Part shown: piece after piece, positions 15,691-25,222 of the stretch
How positions within the stretch are numbered: the first letter of the stretch is position 1
Layout: every line of letters starts with the position of its first letter
Source of the DNA: a virus
DNA: 45,174 nucleotides
IMG/VR virus record: IMGVR_UViG_3300033155_000615
Coordinates: 1 to 45,174 of that record
Direction: 5' to 3' (one strand)
Translations under genes and position numbers: made by a program
The notes under the pieces: model-generated
What the model was told of the DNA's origin: nothing
The model's database searches: none
What the model saw: the letters and a program-made list of their open reading frames with translations, nothing else

Positions 15691-17910
15691 ATGGCATTAA
15701 CGTATTCAGCTGGTGCAGGCATGGCAGTAACCTCCTTTTGTGTAAGTGAAACATTAGGTGCTCAAACCCAGCAGACTGGTAATAATACAGTTGTGATGTC
15801 TGACGTTCCTTACTCAACTGCTGGCTACGGTGGCAATGGCGGCGACGGCACCAACGGCGCAGGCGATTCGTATGTCAATCGTCGTATCCTTATTGACAGA
15901 GCAGGCACACCTCAAGAACGTATTGTAATCTCTGAGAGTGCCGGCACTGGCGCAACTTGGATTTTAACTGTCCACGAGGACTGGGATACTAATCCAGTGT
16001 CAACAGATACTGCTGATGTCTACTACGAGTACCCAGACATGGAAGACGGCTCAGCTGGTGGTGGTATTGCTCTTAATACTCGTTCAGGTCTTTACGAGTT
16101 GGCTCGTATTATAACCATTGGCAACGGCACCGACCCAGCAGGCATGGCTACGCATGGTGGTCTAGCTTTAGAGTGTGCTGACCGAGGTACAGCAGATTCA
16201 TTCCTGGTCCAGAATAATGGTTATTTCCGTGCTGGATACTATTCAGCCGGCCAGCCAATTGACGGCGGCATCTTTGCGTATATTGCAAAATCCAATGATG
16301 AGCCGAGCGGTACGTATGCTTCTGGCTCAAATGTTCAATACTTAGATAGCTTAATATGGGGACAGGTGGCAATATTAACAACAAGCAGTAACACCGGTAC
16401 ATCGGTTGTTTATGCTAAAACAAAATTACTTAGAGCAACTTTAGAATGCGAACTGTTCGGAGACCAATTAAATGATTTATCAGTGGTTGGCAGTGGCTTA
16501 ACAACCGAGATAGCTCGAGTTGACAATGCCACCACTTGTACCGGTTTAGTACTTGTAAACATGCAAGTTCTTGACACGGTGGCAGATACCACAACAGAAA
16601 CACTCGAATTAGAAGGTGTTGTTTTCGCAGGTGTGCCTGGGTATGTTGATGTACGTCAAAATAAAACTTGGAATCTTATTGATCCTAGTTGGGACGTAAC
16701 AACATACACTGAGTTAACTTGGACGGGAACAAGTACCGGTAATGAATTAAATGACAGACGCTCCATTAAAGTGACGGTGCAGGAAGCCGACGGAACCCTT
16801 TTACAAGATGCTCTTGTCAATGTTTATGAGAATACTCAATTAGCTGATTTGGTATTAGAGTTAACAACTGATGTCAATGGTTATGCCGAAGATTCATTTA
16901 TTTACAAAAAACACGCAACAAATTCAGTTACAACTACATATGGTGGTCATGCATTGCAAGCGGGTAAGTGGTTATACCTTCCGTTCGTTGCAGCTCAATC
17001 GTCTACAGATAACTTTGGGGGTTCGATCGTGTTATCCCCAGATACAGATATTGTAGAAACAACCCAGGCTACAGCATTAACAGATGGTGCAGGCATTGTT
17101 TGGAACGAAGATACTAACCCATCGGAACTGTTTGATTTTACGTTAGGTTCTGGTACTCTAGCTGTTGGAATGATTGTAACCTTTGCGCCTTCAGGAGCGA
17201 TCGGTACGATCACTGATTCGCTCGATGGTGATTCGGTAGCCGGTACAATACATTTAGATACACGTAATGCCACTACTATTGATAGCGGAGACACATTCAG
17301 TAGAACTGGTGGTACCGCTGGAACATTCAGTGGCACATTTACCACAGCATCTAATCAGCAATTTTCCATACACATTGATGGCAATGCTAAGAGCTTTCAA
17401 ACCATCTATGACTACATAGCAGCAAAAACAACAGAAACCACTCTTAGTGCAGATGGAGAACTAATTTGGGAATGGTTAAGAAGCGCACAAACGCAGGCGC
17501 TGTACAGTACAGGTTCTAGCTTTTACACAGAACAATCAAATTCCAAAGGATTAATCATTGTAGACGGCGGTGCCGGAACAGTCGATTACTTCACAGACGA
17601 TACCGGTACAACCTGGACGCCACCTAGTAGTGTAACATTAACCGTGCAAGTCGATGATGCAGATGGCAACGGGGTTTCTGGGGCGAGAGTTAGAATTGAG
17701 AAGACATCCGATGGAAGCCTGATATCAAATGGCAGCACTAATGGTTCCGGGTTATACACAGATTCATTTACGTACACAGCAGATGTAGCAGTTTTAACGA
17801 AGGTTCGACTTAAAGGTTACAGGAATTTCCGCACAGGCGGAACTATAGCAAGCTCAGGGTTAACAGTAGGTGCAACACTTTCAACAGATAAAATCGTAGA
17901 TTTACCATAA
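15691..17910 (+). CDS. large virion protein with carboxypeptidase-regulatory-like beta domains
   Basis: A 739-residue protein. After an N-terminal beta-rich region of about 340 residues with Gly-rich loops, there are two domains of the carboxypeptidase regulatory / Ig-like type: one around 360-410 (KVTVQEADGTLLQDALVNVYE, then TDVNGYAEDSF) and one around 645-705 (VQVDDADGNGVSGARVRIEKT, then TNGSGLYTDSF). Such domains add surface adhesion modules to phage particles. The last 35 residues (VRLKGYRNFR to TDKIVDLP) are paralogous to the end of the 1032-residue neighbour. It probably forms an exposed fibre or decoration. A late box for the next gene lies 20 bases after the stop. Confidence 0.7.
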   Translation: MALTYSAGAGMAVTSFCVSETLGAQTQQTGNNTVVMSDVPYSTAGYGGNGGDGTNGAGDSYVNRRILIDRAGTPQERIVISESAGTGATWILTVHEDWDTNPVSTDTADVYYEYPDMEDGSAGGGIALNTRSGLYELARIITIGNGTDPAGMATHGGLALECADRGTADSFLVQNNGYFRAGYYSAGQPIDGGIFAYIAKSNDEPSGTYASGSNVQYLDSLIWGQVAILTTSSNTGTSVVYAKTKLLRATLECELFGDQLNDLSVVGSGLTTEIARVDNATTCTGLVLVNMQVLDTVADTTTETLELEGVVFAGVPGYVDVRQNKTWNLIDPSWDVTTYTELTWTGTSTGNELNDRRSIKVTVQEADGTLLQDALVNVYENTQLADLVLELTTDVNGYAEDSFIYKKHATNSVTTTYGGHALQAGKWLYLPFVAAQSSTDNFGGSIVLSPDTDIVETTQATALTDGAGIVWNEDTNPSELFDFTLGSGTLAVGMIVTFAPSGAIGTITDSLDGDSVAGTIHLDTRNATTIDSGDTFSRTGGTAGTFSGTFTTASNQQFSIHIDGNAKSFQTIYDYIAAKTTETTLSADGELIWEWLRSAQTQALYSTGSSFYTEQSNSKGLIIVDGGAGTVDYFTDDTGTTWTPPSSVTLTVQVDDADGNGVSGARVRIEKTSDGSLISNGSTNGSGLYTDSFTYTADVAVLTKVRLKGYRNFRTGGTIASSGLTVGATLSTDKIVDLP

Positions 17911-17930
17911 CCAAATTATTTGGCACTTTG

Positions 17931-17938
17931 TATAAATA
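17931..17938 (+). promoter_or_regulatory. T4-type late promoter box, perfect TATAAATA
   Basis: This is the full eight-base T4 consensus, followed 34 bases later by the ATG of the largest gene in the window, with AAGGAG before that ATG. The six-base palindrome arms CCAAAT/ATTTGG (17911-17923) lie just upstream. Confidence 0.75.
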
Positions 17939-17972
17939 TACTTAATAAGTAATTTACAAGGAGATTTTAAAT

Positions 17973-20900
17973 ATGGCGATTGCAGATGATTGGGATTTTG
18001 ATTATCCTAACAAGATTCTTAGTCACATTGACGGCGTACTAACATACGACACCGGCACAGCAGGTCAGGCAGCAGTCGGCGACTACATCATTGGTAGCAC
18101 ATCTGGCGCAACGGCTAAAGTTTTAGCGGTGACAGGTAATGCGGTGACAGGAACATATACACTAACTAATACAGTTGGTTTATTCGAGACAACAGAAACA
18201 ATTAAATTATTATCAGTAGTTGCATTTGATAATGTAACAACTCAAGATAATGGGTTTTCAATAGGAACTACCGTAACAGATTCAAGCACAGGAACAATTG
18301 ACGTAAAAGCAATTGAATACAATGCTGATGGTGCTGGTGGCGGCTTGTTATACGGTGATACCTTTACAGCATTTACTAATGACTTAGTACTTAAAGAAAC
18401 AGGTGGTTCATCAGATATTGCTGATTCAGATACACCTACAGCAAACACCGATAATGATACAGTAATTGACACCGCACAGGCGTTAGGAACTGTAGCTATT
18501 CCAGGAACAGCAAATACAAATGATTCAGTAATTATTCATTATGATGTTGGCACAGTAGCTATTCCAGAACAAGCAATTGTAGAAGATGCTGTAACAGGCG
18601 CTAGAGGACTTGTTGAACAAGTAATTGGTGTAACAACAACTGGATCAGTCCGTCTTGTAGATTATGATTCCAGTGGTGGTGTATTCACTGATGATAACAC
18701 TCTGCAACTAGATCAAGTTATTGCGTATGATACGCAGGTAGCTGGTAAGGTTTTTACAGTTGGTGATGTTATAGTTGGATTAACGTCTGGCGCAACAGGG
18801 CGTGTGTTAGCTGATACCGGTACAGAACTTGTTCTTGCTGATGAATCAGGTACATGGACAACAACAGAATTTTTACAAGTAGGCGGTGTAACAATTGCTA
18901 GTGCTAACGGTACTAATACAGTACTTGCAGTGGCAACACTTGAACTTAGCGAAGGTATTAGAACCTTCCAGCGTCCAACATCAGTTGCAGGCGGTTCAGG
19001 ACAAGGTGGCATTTACGATGCAGCAGATTCGTTAAACGTTGTACGTAAGTTTAACAGCTTGTATACACTATCACAAGATACGTTCGATGAACTACTACAA
19101 ATGGATGACGATGAAGCGTTGGATGCGGCTGTTAAAGGCGGTGCTTATAGTCTAGTGTTTGATTGGAACATTCCAGATGAATCAGTAAGGTTCTTACGAC
19201 AAGGTGGCTTAACAGATACAGCCGGCGCAAACGTATGGGCCAATCCACAAACTGTGGGAACACAAAACAAAATTACAGATACAGGATTTAACTACACTAC
19301 AGGTCAACCATATCGTCAACCACAACTTTATATCGAACAAGATACAGTAGAAATAGCTGGTTGGTGGTTAGAAGGACAAATTGACGTACTAGTTAAAACT
19401 CGTACACGTACAGATAGCCGTTACATTGATCCAGCTACACCGGGTCTAGGACAGTTAATCAACGGTGGTGATCCAGTAGTTGCAGGTGCGTACACTGTAT
19501 TCAATAGAGAATACCATGTAAGTACTTACGATGCTACACAATCTCCAGGTGCTGCGGCGGGTGTTAACACAATCGCGTTGGGTACAGGTGATGATACAAC
19601 TAATAACTTAAACGGTACACATACTATGGACTACACAGGTGGTTCAGGTGCAACATTAAGTGTTGGTGAAGAATTTACAGCTGGTGCAGGCAATGCACTT
19701 AAAGTTGGCTTAGTAGTTACAGATGATGGCGCAGCAGGCGCAACCGGTACATTAGAATATGTATTGAAGTCCGGTACTAACTTTGTTAATACTGATAACT
19801 GTACAGCAGTTATTTCAGGTAAGACATTTGTAGCACCAAATCCAACTACAGTAGTTGCTGGTTACGGTACTAATATTGCCACTCCTGTAGTTGATGTAGC
19901 AGCAGATTCAACTTCATCAACAATTGCTGGTACGTTTTATCCAGGAGAACCATATACACAAGCTGTTACTGGTGCAACAGGTAGAATAGTTTATGCAAAC
20001 GCAACAACCGACATACTTTATCTTGAAACTGATGTAGGTTCAGCAGCGTTGACAGGGCTAAATGTTATAACTGGTACTAATTCGACAGCTACTTGGACGC
20101 CAACAACTACAGCAACTTATAATACTGTTAGTACATTCTTAGCTGACTTAGGTGATGGATCAGGCGCAGAAGCATATACTGGCACATTGTCCGGCGACTT
20201 AACAGGCGGCGCAGCACAAACAGTTCAAAGTATCTATCAGTACACCAAGTACCTAAATAGACACGAAGAGAATACTTATACTGTAAACGGGCCTAGTGTA
20301 TCAGACTTAGGCACAGTTGGTAAATTTTATCGTAAGCTAGAAGATACATTTGCTGAAACAAAACCTGGTTCACCAATTACAACCTATACAGGTTCATTAG
20401 TTGGCGCGCAGGGTTGGTTCTTAGATTCAGATTATATTGATCCAGCAGACATTCGTTCGTTCAGTGTTATTAATAATGCCGGCGCAACACGTAATCCACC
20501 TAACTTGCAATCACTTACCATTACTGGTATCGATACAGGTTGGAGAGTTTCAGCTTATCGTTCAACAGGTGTTGGTCTTACAACTATCTTACGCAACGAG
20601 TTCGACGTAGGTGTTGTTGGTTCTGGTAATAACCAAGCAGGCGATTCAACTGTACTAATTGGTGCTAACAATAGAACAGTTAGCCCGACTCCAGCAGATG
20701 TTCCGGATACAGGTGTGTTAAGAATATTATCACCAAACGATTCCGGCAACTATATTAGAATGCCATATACTTCGGTTGATCGTACTACTAATATCTTTAC
20801 ATTGTCTGGTACAATTGGTTCATTCTTAACCGCAGCTGGTGAAACTTCTACAGACTTAGTCTTAGATGATAATGTTCACGTAGTATTTGTTGAGAAGACT

Positions 20901-21071
20901 TCAACAGGAACTACAGCAACTAATACCATCCAGTACGTAGCAGATATACCGCTTGTATATAAGGGACGTTTGAAAGGGTTCAAACCTTTCAGATCTACTG
21001 CAACATTCGGATCTGGTGGTGCTTCACCTGGTGTTGTACAGACTGCAGATACAATCGTAGATCTACCGTAA
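17973..21071 (+). CDS. very large virion structural protein
   Basis: A 1032-residue protein behind a perfect late promoter, AAGGAG leader and followed by a strong terminator, all consistent with high expression. It contains repeated beta modules of the form VGDxIxGxTSGATxxVLAxTG (near residues 30-50 and 265-285) and related GATGRIV segments near 675. The central part (about 325-500) is different and may be a separate domain (DSLNVVRKFNSLYTLSQDTF). The end (GRLKGFKPFRS to TADTIVDLP) is homologous to the end of the previous gene. Very low Cys and high Thr/Gly/Asn fit a virion surface or fibre protein. Its exact role is not visible. Confidence 0.7.
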   Translation: MAIADDWDFDYPNKILSHIDGVLTYDTGTAGQAAVGDYIIGSTSGATAKVLAVTGNAVTGTYTLTNTVGLFETTETIKLLSVVAFDNVTTQDNGFSIGTTVTDSSTGTIDVKAIEYNADGAGGGLLYGDTFTAFTNDLVLKETGGSSDIADSDTPTANTDNDTVIDTAQALGTVAIPGTANTNDSVIIHYDVGTVAIPEQAIVEDAVTGARGLVEQVIGVTTTGSVRLVDYDSSGGVFTDDNTLQLDQVIAYDTQVAGKVFTVGDVIVGLTSGATGRVLADTGTELVLADESGTWTTTEFLQVGGVTIASANGTNTVLAVATLELSEGIRTFQRPTSVAGGSGQGGIYDAADSLNVVRKFNSLYTLSQDTFDELLQMDDDEALDAAVKGGAYSLVFDWNIPDESVRFLRQGGLTDTAGANVWANPQTVGTQNKITDTGFNYTTGQPYRQPQLYIEQDTVEIAGWWLEGQIDVLVKTRTRTDSRYIDPATPGLGQLINGGDPVVAGAYTVFNREYHVSTYDATQSPGAAAGVNTIALGTGDDTTNNLNGTHTMDYTGGSGATLSVGEEFTAGAGNALKVGLVVTDDGAAGATGTLEYVLKSGTNFVNTDNCTAVISGKTFVAPNPTTVVAGYGTNIATPVVDVAADSTSSTIAGTFYPGEPYTQAVTGATGRIVYANATTDILYLETDVGSAALTGLNVITGTNSTATWTPTTTATYNTVSTFLADLGDGSGAEAYTGTLSGDLTGGAAQTVQSIYQYTKYLNRHEENTYTVNGPSVSDLGTVGKFYRKLEDTFAETKPGSPITTYTGSLVGAQGWFLDSDYIDPADIRSFSVINNAGATRNPPNLQSLTITGIDTGWRVSAYRSTGVGLTTILRNEFDVGVVGSGNNQAGDSTVLIGANNRTVSPTPADVPDTGVLRILSPNDSGNYIRMPYTSVDRTTNIFTLSGTIGSFLTAAGETSTDLVLDDNVHVVFVEKTSTGTTATNTIQYVADIPLVYKGRLKGFKPFRSTATFGSGGASPGVVQTADTIVDLP

Positions 21072-21095
21072 CACCGTAGTAAGTAATAAAACATT

Positions 21096-21119
21096 AAAGG
21101 GCCTAAGCGGCCCTTTTTT
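21096..21119 (+). terminator. rho-independent terminator
   Basis: AAAGGGCC pairs with GGCCCTTT around a TAAGC loop, followed by a run of six T (21114-21119). It lies 25 bases after the stop of the 1032-residue gene and before the next late box. Confidence 0.92.
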
Positions 21120-21139
21120 GTTGGCTGAACATTCGTTCA

Positions 21140-21147
21140 TATAAATA
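21140..21147 (+). promoter_or_regulatory. T4-type late promoter box, perfect TATAAATA
   Basis: TATAAATAGTAA immediately downstream of the terminator, 24 bases before the next ATG. Terminator and promoter together insulate the following gene. Confidence 0.75.
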
Positions 21148-21171
21148 GTAATAACTAAACATTGGAATGTC

Positions 21172-21921
21172 ATGGCAGAAAGAAGCGATATAACAGTAGA
21201 CTGGGGTGTTTCACCAAGAATCATAACAGTCGCAGCACCGTCAGTAGTAGTTACGATTCAAGACTTACACGATACCTTGAATTCAAATACTCTACAAGCA
21301 GGCATGAGTGATGATTCATTAGGCAACATGGACGATGATCCTATTATTGCTTCGGCTGGTAAAGAATCACTGGGTGCTGGTGTACAGGTTGGTATCAGCT
21401 CAACATTATTAGATGCTCAGCTTGCATTTGAAGCACGGACAACAGAACTTCAAGAAGGCGCAGTAACAACCGCTGGCGTATTAGTATTAAATGATTCCAA
21501 TGCTTTATTCCAGACCAATTTAGTAGCCCGTGGCGATCTAGTCTATAATATTACAGATAGCTCACAAGCCACTGTAACAAAAGTAATATCAGAAACCCAG
21601 TTACAGGTTGATGGACTCACTGGCGGCACCGACGATGATTTTGATGTAGCAGATGTTTATGTAATTTACGATGTCGTACAGTGTAATATTGTCGGCGGCA
21701 ACCTTGTTGCGGTTGATTCTCTTGAAGCTGAACTAGACCCTGTGTTTACAACATTCGGTACACAAGTAGTACGAACATCATCATCATCTGCAACACTTCT
21801 TAACGCTGATCCACAAGACGTATGGAACTACCTATTATCAAACTCTTTCCCAGCTGGATCCACAGGCGCAAAACTAAAAGCTGTACTAACAACAGGCAAC
21901 TTTTTAGCACTTAGCAAATAA
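21172..21921 (+). CDS. virion/fibre-associated protein
   Basis: A 249-residue beta-rich protein. A TVDWGVSPRIITV start, an internal strand-rich module around 120-165 (NSNALFQTNLVARGDLVYNITD-like sequence with a VTKVISETQLQVDGL turn) and a C-terminal DPQDVWNYLLSNSFPAGSTGAKLK segment are typical of phage tail or fibre proteins. It has its own late promoter after a terminator, which points to independently regulated expression. The stop overlaps the next late box. No enzymatic residues. Confidence 0.65.
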   Translation: MAERSDITVDWGVSPRIITVAAPSVVVTIQDLHDTLNSNTLQAGMSDDSLGNMDDDPIIASAGKESLGAGVQVGISSTLLDAQLAFEARTTELQEGAVTTAGVLVLNDSNALFQTNLVARGDLVYNITDSSQATVTKVISETQLQVDGLTGGTDDDFDVADVYVIYDVVQCNIVGGNLVAVDSLEAELDPVFTTFGTQVVRTSSSSATLLNADPQDVWNYLLSNSFPAGSTGAKLKAVLTTGNFLALSK

Positions 21922-21924
21922 ATA
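21918..21924 (+). promoter_or_regulatory. T4-type late promoter box (ATAAATA)
   Basis: AAATAAATACAG, formed over the TAA stop of the preceding gene; the DUF1353 gene ATG follows 26 bases later. Confidence 0.6.
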
Positions 21925-21950
21925 CAGTATCAACATAGGATGTGATCACA

Positions 21951-22325
21951 ATGAAAGATACTGTCGTAGTAAAGTTTATTCCTGCAAAATATTGGTGGAA
22001 ACGAGCCAAGTGGGAATTACAAGAAGAATATATTTCGTCTAATGGCGAAGTCAAAGTACCAGCTGGTTTTATAACAGACGGTGCAAGTATACCAATGTTT
22101 GCCCGCGCCTGGTTTTCACCAACAGGACGTTATTTTGGGGCCTCTATTGTTCATGACTATATACTAGTTACAGAACGTGATTGGTCAAAAGCAAATGATC
22201 AGTTTGAAGCTGAACTAAATGCATTAGGCATTACGAAATGGCGTAAAGTATTATTACTAGCGTCTGTGAAACTTTGGGGATGGTTCATTAGAAACGTGCT
22301 ACGAAAGAATTCATACAACGACTAA
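21951..22325 (+). CDS. DUF1353-family phage protein
   Basis: A 124-residue protein matching the DUF1353 pattern: VPAGFITDGASIP near residues 38-50, then ARAWFSPTGRYFGASIVHDYIL and a final helical region with hydrophobic and Trp-rich character. DUF1353 proteins are frequent near phage structural or lysis genes; their function is not established, although a conserved Asp and His suggest a hydrolase-like site. I chose ATG 21951 with AGGA ten bases before it; a GTG three codons upstream is possible. It is followed by the Lys-rich membrane protein, so a link to the cell envelope is plausible. Confidence 0.8.
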   Translation: MKDTVVVKFIPAKYWWKRAKWELQEEYISSNGEVKVPAGFITDGASIPMFARAWFSPTGRYFGASIVHDYILVTERDWSKANDQFEAELNALGITKWRKVLLLASVKLWGWFIRNVLRKNSYND

Positions 22326-22337
22326 AGGAGACATATT

Positions 22338-22691
22338 ATGTCAGACGAAAAAGAGAAAAAGGCTGTAGTTAAAAAGAAAGCGGCAGCCAAGAAGAAAGCA
22401 GTAGCTAAGAAAAAATCTACTGTTAAGAAAAAAGTAGCAAAGAAAGCAGCACCTGCTAAAAAAGCAGTAGCTAAAAAGAAAGCAGTAGCTAAAAAGAAAG
22501 CAGTTGCTAAGAAAGCAGCACCTAGGCCTTTAAACTTGTTGCCACCTGTGGTAGAGACTGCTGAACCTGCTCCAGTAGCAAAGAAATCAAGCAACAAAAG
22601 AAATGGTTTGATTGTTGTAGCAGTGGCAATTGCTGGTGCAATAGCTTACGAACAGGGCGTGTTTGCTGAATTAATTAAATTAGTCCAATAA
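22338..22691 (+). CDS. Lys/Ala-rich H1-like protein with C-terminal membrane segment
   Basis: A 117-residue protein of unusual composition. Residues 7-60 are a run of KKAVAKKK-type units like the tail of histone H1 or bacterial AlgP/HctB proteins. A short Pro-rich linker (62-80) follows, then one hydrophobic segment at about 90-104 and an amphipathic end. Such a basic tail can bind DNA or the acidic inner face of membranes. The combination with a membrane anchor could tether DNA to the envelope, or the protein could act in lysis. AAAGGAGA lies seven bases before the ATG. Its end overlaps the convergent gene by 12 bases. Confidence 0.7.
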   Translation: MSDEKEKKAVVKKKAAAKKKAVAKKKSTVKKKVAKKAAPAKKAVAKKKAVAKKKAVAKKAAPRPLNLLPPVVETAEPAPVAKKSSNKRNGLIVVAVAIAGAIAYEQGVFAELIKLVQ

Positions 22692-23960
22692 GTGTTTAAA
22701 TTTTATCATTAGCTGACGGCCCATCTTAGGGTCGTTAGTTAATAGATATTTTACAATTACTCGATTGCGTTCTATAATATATTCCGGAATCGTTTTACCT
22801 TCATTATATAGTTTATCCAAATACATAAACCATGTGCCGCCTGGCATAGTTTCATATGCTTCATTGCGATCAGCAATTGCAGTCTCTAGGTTAGTATGTA
22901 ATTCTTCAAGTAACACATCCTCAAAGACCCCGGAGAAAAAACGTTGGCGATTGTATTTTGCAATACTGCGGGCGCGCCGCATTAGATTTATGTACGCTGG
23001 CTCCTCGAGTGAAGTTATAGATTTTACAACGTCTATTATCTTTTCCATGCGTAACGTAGGATCAGTTTCTTTATCGTACGACTCATCCCAAAGTTTACCA
23101 AATGTTTCAAATCCATAACTCTTAAGATATTCAAGACTGTTTGGGCAACCAACAATTATAAATGGCTGTTCCATTACAATAGGTTTGAATACTTTTTCGG
23201 TTAAGTGTGTTTTCTGTGTATCAAATAATGTTTCGGGCACAAGTTGGATATCGAATTCTTTACTGTCCTCTGGTACAATAGTTGCACTAGCATCACTATC
23301 GTATTGGATAGGACCATTTTGGTAATGCATGTTAAGTTGTGGTTCAATTTGAAAAATCGGTTCCTGTAAATTATAATACAAATCATCTTTAAATGGAATT
23401 AACTTGTGCAACAAGTCTAAACGGTAAGTCCTGCTACCACTAGCATCGCGACAGTACATGCCCAGACGCTTTGACTCTGTGCCTGGCTCCATGCTATAAT
23501 GTTTCCAGTGCCGGAACCAATCACGAGAAATTAACCCGTGGTAGAAATAATGCACAGGGTGAAAATGATTTTGTTCGAATAATTTCACATCTGGACTATT
23601 GCGTTCCGAATGGCACAATATAGGATTACGAACACTAGCAAAATGTTTAAATACGAAATCTTGTGGTGTTAGGCTTTTATGAAAACTACTATGACTAACA
23701 AACCCATCCTGAGCAGGAAATGAAGCTGGATCATAATTTATCCAATCTTCGAAATACTGAAGTTCAATTGGTTCCTGGTCGAACATTGCAGCATATCCAA
23801 TTACCCGCTTAGGTACTGAACCTAGTAGGGAATGTGAAGTTTTGACAATATCTGTAAATTGACGTGAACCGTGTACGGTAAACGCTTTCATGTTTATATC
23901 TTTTTTGTTGTCGTGGAAGTATTGGTTTAAATAGTTGTAAAAGTTGTCTACGGAAAACAT
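22680..23960 (-). CDS. glycosyltransferase-like protein
   Basis: A 426-residue protein on the minus strand. The region around residues 251-300, with LTEKVFKPIVMEQPFIIVGCPNSL, then LKSYGFETF and LWDESYD, resembles the C-terminal sugar-nucleotide domain of fucosyltransferase/exostosin-like enzymes, in which TEK-x-x-KP-x-x-x-x-x-PF is typical. The N-terminal half is not recognised. Many marine phages carry such proteins, probably to modify surface glycans or virion parts; the substrate is not known. The divergent neighbour encodes a nucleotide-sugar dehydrogenase, which supports a sugar theme. ATG at 23958-23960; the upstream sequence has AGTAGTACT but no late box. Confidence 0.55.
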   Translation of the reverse strand: MFSVDNFYNYLNQYFHDNKKDINMKAFTVHGSRQFTDIVKTSHSLLGSVPKRVIGYAAMFDQEPIELQYFEDWINYDPASFPAQDGFVSHSSFHKSLTPQDFVFKHFASVRNPILCHSERNSPDVKLFEQNHFHPVHYFYHGLISRDWFRHWKHYSMEPGTESKRLGMYCRDASGSRTYRLDLLHKLIPFKDDLYYNLQEPIFQIEPQLNMHYQNGPIQYDSDASATIVPEDSKEFDIQLVPETLFDTQKTHLTEKVFKPIVMEQPFIIVGCPNSLEYLKSYGFETFGKLWDESYDKETDPTLRMEKIIDVVKSITSLEEPAYINLMRRARSIAKYNRQRFFSGVFEDVLLEELHTNLETAIADRNEAYETMPGGTWFMYLDKLYNEGKTIPEYIIERNRVIVKYLLTNDPKMGRQLMIKFKHLLD

Positions 23961-23983
23961 AGTACTACTTATTGGAGGATTTA

Positions 23984-25222
23984 GTGAGAGAAGAAAAAAT
24001 AGGGTTTATTGGACTTGGGAAGTTAGGGATGGATTGTGCCGAAGTATTTGCAGAGCACTACAATACATGCGGTTATGATATAGCGCCAGTGGAATCAGAT
24101 CTAGTAGATGTTAAGGATAGTATCAAAGACGTTCTAGATAATAGTGATTGGATTTTTATTGCAGTTCCTACTCCGCACGATAAGGCGTACGGTGGCGAAA
24201 TTCCATCTTGCCATTTAGAACCAAGAGATTTTGATTACAGCATTGTAAAAAATGTACTAACAGAAATTAATAAACATGCAACGCCAGACAAGAACATTGT
24301 GCTAATCAGCACAGTACTGCCAGGCACGACACGCCGCGAGTTTGATCCACTCTTAGACAATTGTACATTAATTTATAACCCGTACTTAATTGCAATGGGT
24401 TCCACTAAGTGGGATATGGTTAATCCTGAAATGATAATAATTGGTAGCGAGGACGGCGGCGATCCTCGGGTAGATGAGTTAGTTAAAATTTATGGTAGAC
24501 TGAACATGCGAAATAAAACCCGTGTAGAAATTGGCACATGGGAAGAAGCAGAAGGTATTAAGATTTTCTACAATACATACATCAGCGCAAAGATTGGCAT
24601 CGTTAATATGATACAAGACTTTGCAATGAAGATAGGACACATGAATTCAGACGTTGTTGCAGGCGCATTAGCACGTAGCACGATGCGATTGCAAAGTCCA
24701 CAGTACATGGTACCCGGCATGGGTGACTCAGGTGCTTGCCACCCACGTGACAACATTGCACTTCGTTGGTTAGCACAAGAGTATGAAATTGGTTATGACA
24801 TGTTTCAAACTATCATGGGCGCACGTGAAGTACAAGCAGAGAACCTAGCTAAGTTCTTAATCGAACAGGCCACCGAACATAAACTTCCTATTGTAATACA
24901 CGGCAAGGCATACAAACCAGGTGTGCCGTACTTAGATGGTAGTTACAGCACACTCGTTGGTCACTACATTCAGAACCTTAGCGATTATGAATTGTTGTAT
25001 GCTGATCCATTAACAGGTGATGAAATACCACCAACAAAGGCAGTTGTTCTTTGGGCGCATAACAAGAGTATTACTTACGGATATACTGATCTAGATACGC
25101 AGGAAGAACCTGCTTACTTTGAGATGTTGCCAGGTTGCGTTATAGTTGACCCGTGGCGCATGATAAACAAAGAAAACGACATGTACAAGATTGTACATTA
25201 CGGCGATACGCGCGGTGTCTGA
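23984..25222 (+). CDS. UDP-glucose/GDP-mannose dehydrogenase family enzyme
   Basis: A 412-residue NAD-dependent nucleotide-sugar dehydrogenase. The Rossmann motif IGFIGLGKLGMD (about 5-16) opens the protein. IAVPTPHD near 60-67 and STVLPGTTRR near 110-119 are family motifs. The catalytic Cys is C252 in GDSGACHPRDN, and the C-terminal UDP-binding domain has IHGKAYKPGVPYLDGS near 305-320. The family oxidises a sugar-nucleotide alcohol to the acid in two steps. I start at GTG 23984, six bases after GGAGG; an in-frame TTG upstream lacks a ribosome site. It may supply uronic acid for surface glycans. The next gene overlaps it by eight bases. Confidence 0.88.
   Translation: MREEKIGFIGLGKLGMDCAEVFAEHYNTCGYDIAPVESDLVDVKDSIKDVLDNSDWIFIAVPTPHDKAYGGEIPSCHLEPRDFDYSIVKNVLTEINKHATPDKNIVLISTVLPGTTRREFDPLLDNCTLIYNPYLIAMGSTKWDMVNPEMIIIGSEDGGDPRVDELVKIYGRLNMRNKTRVEIGTWEEAEGIKIFYNTYISAKIGIVNMIQDFAMKIGHMNSDVVAGALARSTMRLQSPQYMVPGMGDSGACHPRDNIALRWLAQEYEIGYDMFQTIMGAREVQAENLAKFLIEQATEHKLPIVIHGKAYKPGVPYLDGSYSTLVGHYIQNLSDYELLYADPLTGDEIPPTKAVVLWAHNKSITYGYTDLDTQEEPAYFEMLPGCVIVDPWRMINKENDMYKIVHYGDTRGV

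Noticed and set aside
22322-22597. A minus-strand reading frame rich in Phe and Ala
   Set aside because: It is the reverse complement of the KKAVA repeats of the Lys-rich gene, which has a good ribosome site and the genome's direction; the minus frame has neither.
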